A stretch of 5,261 nucleotides of DNA from Alphaproteobacteria bacterium (lineage in GTDB: Bacteria > Pseudomonadota > Alphaproteobacteria > UBA2136 > UBA6156): positions 1-5,261 of the forward strand of contig JAIXXE010000009.1 of NCBI GenBank assembly GCA_027490875.1, read 5' to 3'. The first letter of the stretch is position 1; each line of letters begins with the position of its first letter. Below, in pieces: positions 1 to 4,832 of this stretch. A model generated the notes under the pieces. The model saw only the letters and a list, made by a program, of their open reading frames with translations. It had not been told where the DNA came from and did not search any database. The position numbers and the translations under genes are program-made.

Positions 1-32
1 AAGAGGTGGGGAAACAGTTTATACCTTTCATC

Positions 33-488
33 ATGAAGACTGTGATACTGGCCACTGGCACCACAAGGGAACCTTACTTAAGGGATTTGGAAGCCGCATA
101 CTTGCAGCGATTCCCAGCCAAACTTCGGCCAGAAGTAAAGGAATTGGCCGAAGGGAAAACCAAGGCGCATACCGAAGCCACGCAGCTTGCAGCCTTGGCA
201 GCCTTACCCAGCCCCAGCATGGCGGTGGCGCTGGATGAGCGGGGGGTGTTGCTCAGTAGCCCAGAATGGGCCAGCCAGATGACCAAAGCGGCCGAGCAGG
301 GCACAAAAACCTTGGTGCTATTGATTGGCGGGGCTGATGGCCTGAGCCCTGTCGTGCGGGAAAAGTGCCACCATTGTTGGGCGCTGGGGCGCTTAACCTT
401 TCCGCATCAGTTGGTGAGAGGGCTATTGGCCGAGCAGCTCTACCGCGCTCATACCATTCAGACTGGCCACCCCTATCATCGGGAGTAG
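33..488 (+). CDS. rlmH: 23S rRNA (pseudouridine-1915-N3)-methyltransferase RlmH
   Basis: SPOUT-class methyltransferase that uses S-adenosylmethionine to methylate N3 of pseudouridine 1915 in helix 69 of 23S rRNA, acting on assembled 70S ribosomes in the cytosol. The 151-residue product has the family's normal length. Visible blocks are LDERG (68-71), the knot/SAM segment LLIGGADGL (96-104), the helix region TFPHQLVRGLLAEQLYRA (122-139) and the hallmark C-terminus HPYHRE (146-151). The ATG at 33 is chosen because MKTVILATG lines up with the start of E. coli RlmH. No Shine-Dalgarno sequence precedes it, and an in-frame GTG at 6 would add nine residues (MGKQFIPFI), so the start is not certain. 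In many genomes rlmH follows rsfS; the upstream gene lies outside the window. It converges on the Ala/Pro-rich gene with a 15-bp gap and no obvious terminator between them. Confidence 0.95.
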   Translation: MKTVILATGTTREPYLRDLEAAYLQRFPAKLRPEVKELAEGKTKAHTEATQLAALAALPSPSMAVALDERGVLLSSPEWASQMTKAAEQGTKTLVLLIGGADGLSPVVREKCHHCWALGRLTFPHQLVRGLLAEQLYRAHTIQTGHPYHRE

Positions 489-503
489 CCTTACCTTATA
501 AGC

Positions 504-1409
504 TTAACGCCCTGCGCGCAGCGCCTTGAGCACGCTGATGGCGCTGACCTTACCAACAGCAAAGGGGCTCGGGGCAGGGGGCAAGGCGGCAGGCGCAGCC
601 AACCCACGGGCCGAAGCTGGCAATGCACTTGATGATGCAGCCGCTGCAAAGGCTTGCGGCATCCGTGTGATAGGCTGACTTGACGCTGACCGCGCAGCCA
701 AGTTGGTTGTTGCTTGGGCCGCTGCAGGGGCCGCGTGGCTGGAAATAGCACGCATCGCCGTGAGGGCATCTTTCAGGTTACCGCCGCGTGGGGCCACCGT
801 AGGGCTGACATCGATGCGGGCTTGCAGCGGGGCCATGGCGGGCAATGTCGGCAATGGGTTGGGCACAGCAGCACGGCTTGGCATTGGGGGCAACGAGGAC
901 TTTACAACAGGCTGGGCAGCAGGTTGGGCCACAGGGTTTGGCAGCGGGCTTGCCTGCTTGACAACCTGCGGGGCGGCCTGTGGCACCCCGCCTGCCAACA
1001 ATCGGGCCGCCAAGGCGCGGGTTTCGGCAGGCATCCCCAGCGCGATGGTTTTAACCTGTTCAATCTGGGCTGCGTTAAGGCCCGCAGGTGCCGCCGCAGC
1101 ACTGGCTGATCGTTGCAAAGGTGGCAGGCCACCCACTTGGGTACGAATACGTTGGGTGGCAAGCAGGTCGGTGAGAGAAGGCTGCACGCGGCTGGGCAGG
1201 CCCGGCCAGCGTTGGGCATCGCTTAAATACTGGGCAACGGCCCGGGCCGGATAGAGCGTGAGCACATGGTAGGCGGCGGAAGGGTAGGTTTGGCGCAGGT
1301 CGGCCATGGCTTCGGGTGGGTTGGCACCATGCGCGGCAGCAATGAAATGCTCGCCGGTGATATGGTTGTGCATAAAGCCAAGATAAAGGGAGGGAGGCAA
1401 GGGGCTCAT
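504..1409 (-). CDS. Unrecognised Ala/Pro-rich protein with small N-terminal domain
   Basis: Function not recognised. From the ATG at 1409 the protein is 301 residues. Residues about 6-65 look like a small folded alpha/beta segment (LYLGFMHNHITGEHF, then an AAAHGANPPEAMADLR helix and YHVLTLYPARAVAQYL). After it, roughly 75% of the protein is low-complexity Ala/Pro/Ser/Gln sequence, probably disordered, broken by short helical islands: AAQIEQVKTIALG with ETRALAARLLAGG, then LKDALTAMRAI and, at the very C-terminus, ISVLKALRAGR. The last two resemble each other and could be short binding motifs. No signal peptide or membrane segment is seen. An upstream in-frame TTG at 1463 would give 319 residues. 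I prefer ATG-1409 because it is a standard start and sits just before the folded part; its SD (AGG in TTTAGGCCC) is weak. A 183-codon opposite-strand frame inside it is a shadow of the GC-rich composition. The gene is real with fair confidence; its role is unknown. Confidence 0.7.
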   Translation of the reverse strand: MSPLPPSLYLGFMHNHITGEHFIAAAHGANPPEAMADLRQTYPSAAYHVLTLYPARAVAQYLSDAQRWPGLPSRVQPSLTDLLATQRIRTQVGGLPPLQRSASAAAAPAGLNAAQIEQVKTIALGMPAETRALAARLLAGGVPQAAPQVVKQASPLPNPVAQPAAQPVVKSSLPPMPSRAAVPNPLPTLPAMAPLQARIDVSPTVAPRGGNLKDALTAMRAISSHAAPAAAQATTNLAARSASSQPITRMPQAFAAAASSSALPASARGLAAPAALPPAPSPFAVGKVSAISVLKALRAGR

Positions 1410-1530
1410 GGGCCTAAAGTACACGCCCTGAAAGCGCGATGCCAGAGGCCCAACGCGGGCCAATGCTGAAGCCTACAGCATAAAAGTTGCAAGTATGTAA
1501 CAGGGTGTGACCTTTGGAATGAATACGCTC

Positions 1531-1559
1531 TTGTCAGACCAGCGTGTGGATGGTTAAGT
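1531..1559 (+). promoter_or_regulatory. Candidate sigma-70 promoter for the RNA upstream of hslO
   Basis: A -35-like TTGTCA (1531-1536, five of six consensus bases) is followed after 17 bp by TTAAGT (1554-1559, three of six). Predicted transcription would start near 1566, at the foot of the 1567-1603 hairpin. The -10 is weak, and the main support is this exact placement. Confidence 0.35.
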
Positions 1560-1565
1560 CTGTGT

Positions 1566-1636
1566 ATCGGCGCCCTTTCTCCCCCCTAACCCCTCGGCGC
1601 CGACTTACTTCAAACCCCGCCCACGCGGGGTTTTTT
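1566..1636 (+). ncRNA. Candidate small RNA or attenuating leader before hslO
   Basis: A structured block of about 70 nt with no convincing ORF. It has an 8-bp hairpin, TCGGCGCC (1567-1574) pairing with GGCGCCGA (1596-1603), whose 21-nt loop is almost all pyrimidine and includes CCCCCCTAACCCCT. A short linker follows, then a perfect intrinsic terminator (1612-1636). A C-rich loop exposed on a stem next to a terminator is typical of bacterial small RNAs that bind G-rich ribosome binding sites. The terminator ends 37 nt before the hslO start, so the block could instead be a cis-acting leader. The loop's AACCCC (1588-1593) is the same sequence as part of the terminator's 5' arm (1613-1618), so it could compete for GGGGTT. 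No known RNA family was recognised. Existence and strand are inferred from structure only. Confidence 0.4.
1612..1636 (+). terminator. Intrinsic terminator upstream of hslO
   Basis: The arm AAACCCCGC (1612-1620) pairs with GCGGGGTTT (1625-1633) across a CCAC loop, nine base pairs in all, and the downstream T run extends to 1636. The T run fixes the plus-strand direction. No protein gene on the plus strand ends here, so it must end a short RNA or act as an attenuator for hslO. Confidence 0.75.
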
Positions 1637-1673
1637 GTTGCGAAATTTTGCCGCTTACGCCATAGGCACAGGT

Positions 1674-2531
1674 ATGGCGTCGGTCTTGCTACCCTTTCAA
1701 TTTCACACCCTGCCGGTGCGGGGGCGTCTGTTGCGCCTTGAAGGCCTGATGACCTACGTGGCCAGCTTAAAAGAACCCAACGCCTGTACGCAAACACTGG
1801 CCGAACTGTTGGCCGCTGCCGCCTTGCTGGCGCACGATACCAAGCATCAGCTTACGGTTGGGCTACAACTTCAGCACCCAGCGCTGGGGGTGTTGCTGTT
1901 TGCCCAATGTTTGGCGGGCAAAGGCCAAGCTGCAGGGCTGCGGGCCTATGGTAATCCAGCCGCGCAGGCAACCCCGTTTGCCGAGATTATTCAGGAACCC
2001 GGCGGGCTGTTTGCCGTAACACTGGAACAGGCCGACGGCGACGAGCAACGCTACCAAAGTTTTGTGGCCCTAACCCACCCAACCGCCGCTGGGTGCATGG
2101 CCAACTATTTTGCCAGCAGCGTGCAAACCCCCACCCATTTGGTGGTGTTGGCCGAAGGCAACAGGGCCGGGGCCCTGATGGTGCAGGCGTTGCCCAACGA
2201 AACCATGAGCGAGGACGACTGGCAGCGCCTCGGCCTGCTGTTAAGCACCATAAAGCCCGCCGAGCTGTTGGCCGACGACGCGCCCGAATCTCTGCTTGCC
2301 AAACTGTTTGCCGAAGATGACGTAAGCACCTTTACGCCTGAATACCCCCAGTTTGCGCACGATGACCCGCGCCCCCGGATGTTGGCCGCCTTGGCCAGCT
2401 TGCCAGCCGATGAACTGGCCGAATTGCAGCGGCAGCCTTCCGTCACGCTGACCGATGCCACCAGCGGTGTGGATGTGACCTTCAGCGCCGAAGAAATTGC
2501 GCATTTGGGGGAACAAACCCCTAGCCAGTAA
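1674..2531 (+). CDS. hslO: Hsp33-family chaperone HslO lacking the zinc cysteines
   Basis: Hsp33 is a cytosolic redox-regulated holdase. In the classical family four C-terminal cysteines (CxC and CxxC) bind zinc, and their oxidation switches the chaperone on. This 285-residue protein has normal family length and order: N-terminal FHTLPVRGRLLRL (10-22), TLAELLAAAALLA (41-53), ERYQ-type DEQRYQSFVAL (123-133), CMANYFASSVQTPT (141-154), LMVQALP (168-174), LSTIKPAELL (190-199) and LFAEDDVSTF (211-220). The C-terminal domain aligns without gaps to E. coli Hsp33: FKCTCSRER corresponds to FAHDDPRPR (227-235), and HCDYCGNHYLF to TDATSGVDVTF (260-270). The four cysteines are therefore His229, Asp231, Asp261 and Ser264. 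The remaining cysteines (38, 79, 141) lie outside the switch. The ATG at 1674 matches the family start and has an AGG 7 nt upstream; a TTG at 1635 lies in the terminator T run and is rejected. Probably a non-redox-switched homolog. Confidence 0.9.
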   Translation: MASVLLPFQFHTLPVRGRLLRLEGLMTYVASLKEPNACTQTLAELLAAAALLAHDTKHQLTVGLQLQHPALGVLLFAQCLAGKGQAAGLRAYGNPAAQATPFAEIIQEPGGLFAVTLEQADGDEQRYQSFVALTHPTAAGCMANYFASSVQTPTHLVVLAEGNRAGALMVQALPNETMSEDDWQRLGLLLSTIKPAELLADDAPESLLAKLFAEDDVSTFTPEYPQFAHDDPRPRMLAALASLPADELAELQRQPSVTLTDATSGVDVTFSAEEIAHLGEQTPSQ

Positions 2532-2540
2532 ATAAACAAG

Positions 2541-2566
2541 CGCCGCCCCGATAGGCTGGGGCGGCG
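2541..2566 (-). terminator. Shared terminator between hslO and fabB
   Basis: CGCCGCCCC (2541-2549) pairs perfectly with GGGGCGGCG (2558-2566) over an 8-nt loop, between two convergent genes. On the minus strand the stem is followed by CTTGTTTATTTA, a usable T-rich tail, so it best terminates fabB. On the plus strand the tail is GTGTTGG, so it would be a weaker stop for hslO. Confidence 0.7.
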
Positions 2567-2588
2567 GTGTTGGGCGTGGCGAACAGCC

Positions 2589-3878
2589 TTATCCGTGGTA
2601 TCGTTGAAATATCAGCGCCGCATTGGTGCCGCCGAAGCCGAACGAGTTGGAGAGCACGCGGTCAACGCCGCAGTCCTCGCGCGTTGCGGTGATGATCTTT
2701 TGACTGGCCGGAATGGCGGCAATCAACGGGTCAAGCGTGTCCAGGTTGGCCGAGCCAGTCATGAACCGGCCCAACATCATCAGTATGCAGTATATCGCCT
2801 CATGCGCCCCCGCCGTACCGAGCGAGTGCCCGGTCAGGCTTTTGGTCGAGGAGATAGAGGCCCGCAATTCGCTGCCGAAGACTGCCTCGATGGCCTTGAT
2901 CTCGTTGAGATCGCCCACGGGCGTACTGGTGCCGTGGGGGTTGATGTAGTCAACCTCGCTGGGCCTGAAGAGCAGGTTGTGGAACCCCTTGAGCGCCTGA
3001 CGCATCGCCCGGACGGGTCCGTCGGTCATGGGTTCGGTCATGGAGTCTGAACCGTCGGTGGTTTGGCCGTAGCCCACCAGTTCGGCGAGGATCGTGGCCC
3101 CGCGCGCCTTGGCATGCTCAAGTTCTTCCAAAACCAAGGTGGCACCGCCACCCGCGATGACGAAGCCGCAGCGGTCCTGGTCGAACGCCCTGCTAGCCCG
3201 GTGTGGCGCAGCATTGAAGTTACGGGCCAGCGCAGGCATGCCGTCGAACATGGAGGACTGCTGCCAATCCAGCCCGTCTCCGCCTCCGGCCAGCATCACC
3301 TGGGCCCGACCGGCGAGAATCTGCCAAGCGGCCTCGCCGATCGCGATGGCCGCACTGGCGCAGGCCGAGCTGATGGTGTAGCTGGGGCCTTGCAAACCCA
3401 ACCACTGGTGATTGGCGCTGTTGGTGCTGGCCATGGTGCGGGCCACCACCGTGGTGGAGCCAGCAAACATGGTGGCGGGCTTGGTCCTACCGACCTGGGT
3501 GGCTTGTTCCGCCACACGGTTGGCAGCGGTTTGGATGTCAGCCGTGTTGCCGGTGCCTGTTCCCATAATCGCCCCGATTTCCGGGTGCCTGAGGTACTCC
3601 AACGACAGCCCTGCCATGGCCAGGGCGTCCAGCGTGGCGACGAGGTTGTAAAGCGCTCCCCCGGTCATATTTTTGAGGGCTGACCGCGGAATGCGCGCGA
3701 GTTGCTCGGCCGTGGGGGGCACCGGAACCCCGGCGACCTGACTACCGAACTTATACTGGGCGTACTCCAGCATGGCCACGATGCCGCTGCGCATGGCGCG
3801 CAAGGCGGCGCTGGTATCGTCCAGATTGTTGCCGAGTGGGCCAATGATGCCCATCCCGGTGATGACGACGCGTCTCAT
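2589..3878 (-). CDS. fabB: Beta-ketoacyl-ACP synthase, KAS I (FabB-like)
   Basis: Condensing enzyme of type II fatty acid synthesis: it joins malonyl-ACP to an acyl-ACP, releasing CO2, in the cytosol. The 429-residue protein has the thiolase-fold landmarks: N-terminal RRVVITGMGIIGPLGN, nucleophile Cys173 in YTISSACASAAIAIGEA, His315 in INPHGTSTPVGD, Lys346 and His351 in STKSLTGHSLGTAGAHEAIY, and the closing glycine loop SNSFGFGGTNAAL (410-422). SSACAS, FVIAGGG and AEIVGYG-type (AELVGYGQTTDGSD) segments match FabB better than FabF. It is about 20 residues longer than E. coli FabB, with divergence around 112-160. The start is well supported by AAGGGGGG seven bases or so before ATG. It stands alone; no fabA dehydratase is adjacent, so a role in unsaturated fatty acid synthesis is not shown by context. 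By eye it favours AAG and ATC more than hslO, which I did not measure. FabF-like specificity cannot be excluded. Confidence 0.9.
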   Translation of the reverse strand: MRRVVITGMGIIGPLGNNLDDTSAALRAMRSGIVAMLEYAQYKFGSQVAGVPVPPTAEQLARIPRSALKNMTGGALYNLVATLDALAMAGLSLEYLRHPEIGAIMGTGTGNTADIQTAANRVAEQATQVGRTKPATMFAGSTTVVARTMASTNSANHQWLGLQGPSYTISSACASAAIAIGEAAWQILAGRAQVMLAGGGDGLDWQQSSMFDGMPALARNFNAAPHRASRAFDQDRCGFVIAGGGATLVLEELEHAKARGATILAELVGYGQTTDGSDSMTEPMTDGPVRAMRQALKGFHNLLFRPSEVDYINPHGTSTPVGDLNEIKAIEAVFGSELRASISSTKSLTGHSLGTAGAHEAIYCILMMLGRFMTGSANLDTLDPLIAAIPASQKIITATREDCGVDRVLSNSFGFGGTNAALIFQRYHG

Positions 3879-3902
3879 GAGATCCCCCCTTAAGTTTGCC
3901 GT

Positions 3903-3925
3903 AAGCCTACAGAAGGTAGGCTTTT
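3903..3925. other. Hairpin in the fabB leader
   Basis: AAGCCTAC (3903-3910) pairs perfectly with GTAGGCTT (3916-3923) over a 5-nt loop. On the plus strand it is followed by TT, which looks like a weak terminator, but no plus-strand gene leads into it. On the minus strand it sits about 25 nt before the fabB start, just upstream of the AAGGGGGG ribosome binding site. It may stop antisense transcription or affect fabB translation; neither is shown. Confidence 0.45.
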
Positions 3926-3977
3926 GTGAAGGTTCTTGCCCCGGAGTGGTGGCAGGAAACGGCTTGAGGATGATGGT

Positions 3978-4006
3978 GCTTTACGGGAAAGTAGGATGCT
4001 TGACAA
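3978..4006 (-). promoter_or_regulatory. Possible fabB promoter
   Basis: On the minus strand TTGTCA (4006-4001, five of six consensus bases) is followed after 17 bp by TAAAGC (3983-3978, three of six). This would give a leader of about 90 nt containing the 3903-3923 hairpin. The -10 match is poor. Nothing else is recognised in the 3879-4077 gap. Confidence 0.3.
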
Positions 4007-4032
4007 GGTGTTATAGGGCTTAAACGGCGAAA

Positions 4033-4051
4033 GCCGCGCGTACAGCGCGGC
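4033..4051 (-). terminator. Terminator of the 76-residue gene
   Basis: GCCGCGC (4033-4039) pairs with GCGCGGC (4045-4051) over a 5-nt loop. Read on the minus strand the stem is followed by TTTCGCCGTTT, and it lies 26 nt beyond the stop of the small gene at 4078. A CGGC-GAAA-GCCG tetraloop hairpin (4025-4036) overlaps its outer edge and is an alternative fold. Confidence 0.6.
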
Positions 4052-4077
4052 CTTCCCGAAACGATTGAACCAACTGT

Positions 4078-4308
4078 TCAGCCAGAGTGTCCGTGTGGAT
4101 TATCTCTGTAATTTCTGGACAGCCAGCCGTCTATCATCTTTTCTGTGTCCCTTTGCGGGGTAGAAATAATGTCCCGAGCGCTGAGCTGGGTGCTGAGTTC
4201 TTGGTGTATCGCCCGCAGGGTTGCTGCATCATGACATTGAAGCAAGGCTGCAACAACGTCTCCGGCTGAGCGTGCAATGGTATCATCAGTCGACTCAGTC
4301 GTTGTCAT
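4078..4308 (-). CDS. Small unknown protein, 76 residues (copy A leader)
   Basis: Function not recognised. The protein is soluble-looking and mildly acidic (about 11 Asp/Glu to 7 Lys/Arg), with a polar Thr/Ser/Asp-rich N-terminus (1-10), a predicted amphipathic helix region DVVAALLQCHDAATLRAIHQELSTQL (17-42) and a second segment EKMIDGWLSRNYRD (56-69). It has one cysteine (25), no signal peptide and no membrane span. ATG is preceded by a strong SD, GGGAGGA, 7-8 nt upstream. The coding case rests on this SD, the flanking terminator and the shared leader. The AATLRAI core resembles ADTIQAI in the neighbouring 72-residue protein, and both have a later hydrophobic Trp segment, so the two may be distant paralogs. 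Both are in the same orientation, 129 bp apart, each with its own copy of the leader. Confidence 0.65.
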   Translation of the reverse strand: MTTTESTDDTIARSAGDVVAALLQCHDAATLRAIHQELSTQLSARDIISTPQRDTEKMIDGWLSRNYRDNPHGHSG

Positions 4309-4310
4309 AA

Positions 4311-4387
4311 GATGTTCCTCCCTTTCAGCCCAAAAGCAGGCTAAATCGATAAGAAAACCTACCCCTAACCCCTTGACAGCGCAAGCC
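4311..4387 (-). repeat. Leader repeat, copy A
   Basis: A 77-bp segment directly upstream of the 76-residue gene, identical to 4660-4736 except at two bases (4338 and 4343), offset exactly 349 bp. It contains the SD, an upstream hairpin, the 12-mer CCCCTAACCCCT (4362-4373) and, on the plus strand, a TTGACA (4373-4378) that here has no -10 partner (GGCGGG at the 17-bp spacing). No terminal inverted repeats were seen. Confidence 0.9.
4324..4345 (-). promoter_or_regulatory. Leader hairpin A, next to the SD
   Basis: In the minus-strand RNA, UUUAGCCU pairs with GGGCUGAA over a GCUUUU loop, giving eight pairs of which two are G-U. The 3' arm is followed at once by AGGGAGG, the ribosome binding site. 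The same hairpin in copy B has eight Watson-Crick pairs. On the plus strand the two changes would be A-C mismatches, so the fold points to a minus-strand transcript. Confidence 0.5.
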
Positions 4388-4405
4388 CCGCTTTGGGCGG
4401 GGCTT
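4383..4405. terminator. GC-rich hairpin after the 72-residue gene
   Basis: AAGCCCCGC (4383-4391) pairs with GCGGGGCTT (4397-4405) over TTTGG. It lies 33 nt beyond the stop of the minus-strand gene at 4438 and probably ends its transcript, but the minus-strand tail (GCGCTGTC) lacks a T run; on the plus strand the tail is CGGTTATTCT. A second perfect 8-bp hairpin, AAATGATC with GATCATTT (4418-4439), overlaps the gene's stop codon. The stem uses the last bases of leader copy A. Confidence 0.5.
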
Positions 4406-4437
4406 CGGTTATTCTACAAATGATCCTTACAGATCAT

Positions 4438-4656
4438 TTATATGTCGCGATGCTCAAATTCGTCAGGAGCAAACGCCTTATCGGCAGTGTTCTGAAGCCT
4501 GTCACCAACCCATCGAGAAACTGGATTAGCTTTCTCACCCAGCTTCAGTTCCACCTTTCTTGCGAGAGTGGCGGAGATGGCTTGTATCGTATCAGCGTTG
4601 GGATATTTCCTCATGAGGAAGTCGACGATTTCCTCAATTCTGCGCTGGGTAAGCAT
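4438..4656 (-). CDS. Small unknown protein, 72 residues (copy B leader)
   Basis: Function not recognised. The protein is highly charged but balanced (about 12 acidic, 12 basic residues) and probably helical: RRIEEIVDFLMRKYP (5-19), ADTIQAISATLARKVELKLGEK (21-42), a short PVSRWVGDRLQNTADKAF segment (45-62) and an acidic tail DEFEHRDI. It has no cysteine, signal peptide or membrane span. The ATG has an AGGGAGG ribosome binding site about 9 nt upstream inside leader copy B. The start lies 176 bp from the divergent rpsL start, and the leader overlaps the rpsL -35 box. The weak match to the 76-residue neighbour (VVAALL...AATLRAI...L against IVDFLM...ADTIQAI...L) suggests an old duplication, but the leaders are far more alike than the proteins. 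A small regulatory or stress role would be a guess. Confidence 0.65.
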   Translation of the reverse strand: MLTQRRIEEIVDFLMRKYPNADTIQAISATLARKVELKLGEKANPVSRWVGDRLQNTADKAFAPDEFEHRDI

Positions 4657-4659
4657 TGT

Positions 4660-4736
4660 GATGTTCCTCCCTTTCAGCCCAAAAGCGGGCTGAATCGATA
4701 AGAAAACCTACCCCTAACCCCTTGACAGCGCAAGCC
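4660..4736 (-). repeat. Leader repeat, copy B
   Basis: The second copy of the 77-bp leader (75 of 77 identical to 4311-4387), directly upstream of the 72-residue gene. Here the plus-strand TTGACA (4722-4727) has a matching -10 and probably drives rpsL, so this is a divergent, overlapping control region. The 12-mer CCCCTAACCCCT is at 4711-4722. Confidence 0.9.
4673..4694 (-). promoter_or_regulatory. Leader hairpin B, next to the SD
   Basis: TTCAGCCC pairs perfectly with GGGCTGAA over a 6-nt loop. In the minus-strand RNA it immediately precedes the AGGGAGG ribosome binding site of the 72-residue gene. It may protect the 5' end or present the ribosome site; the effect is unknown. Confidence 0.5.
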
Positions 4737-4750
4737 TCAGCCGCCATAAG
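4722..4750 (+). promoter_or_regulatory. Promoter of rpsL (str operon)
   Basis: A perfect -35 TTGACA (4722-4727), a 17-bp spacer and CATAAG (4745-4750, four of six -10 bases) lie about 80 bp before rpsL. Transcription would begin near 4757. The -35 box lies inside leader repeat B, so it overlaps the control region of the divergent small gene. Confidence 0.55.
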
Positions 4751-4751
4751 G

Positions 4752-4786
4752 CCGCACAAAGCGGAGTAACCTCCTGCCGGTGCAGG
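4752..4786 (+). promoter_or_regulatory. Two small hairpins in the rpsL leader
   Basis: CCGC (4752-4755) pairs with GCGG (4761-4764), and CCTGC (4773-4777) pairs with GCAGG (4782-4786). Ribosomal protein operons are often regulated through leader RNA, but no known S7 or S12 binding structure was recognised here. Confidence 0.3.
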
Positions 4787-4832
4787 GCCAAGGTGAAAGT
4801 TAACCAACTGAAATACAAAGGATAGTATCGGA

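Noticed and set aside
512..521. Palindrome CTGCGCGCAG near the rlmH end as a terminator
   Set aside because: It is inside the coding end of the minus-strand gene, has no T run, and its extension has mismatches.
703..1254. Long plus-strand open frame of 183 codons
   Set aside because: It lies opposite the Ala/Pro-rich minus-strand gene, has no ribosome site, and its Gly/Ala/Trp-rich product looks like the antisense of GC-rich codons.
1464..1611. tRNA-like region because of the terminator downstream
   Set aside because: No acceptor stem, T-loop or anticodon arm could be assembled.
1635..1673. TTG start giving Hsp33 13 extra residues
   Set aside because: The codon is inside the terminator T run, and the extra residues have no counterpart in the family.
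3063..3683. Plus-strand open frame of 206 codons
   Set aside because: Shadow of fabB, whose catalytic motifs make the minus strand certain.
4000..4016. TTGACA followed by TTATAG on the plus strand as a promoter
   Set aside because: Only 5 bp separate the two boxes, and no plus-strand gene follows.
4311..4736. Leader repeats as insertion sequence ends or a CRISPR array
   Set aside because: Only two direct copies, with a gene between them, no transposase, no terminal inverted repeats and no regular spacers.
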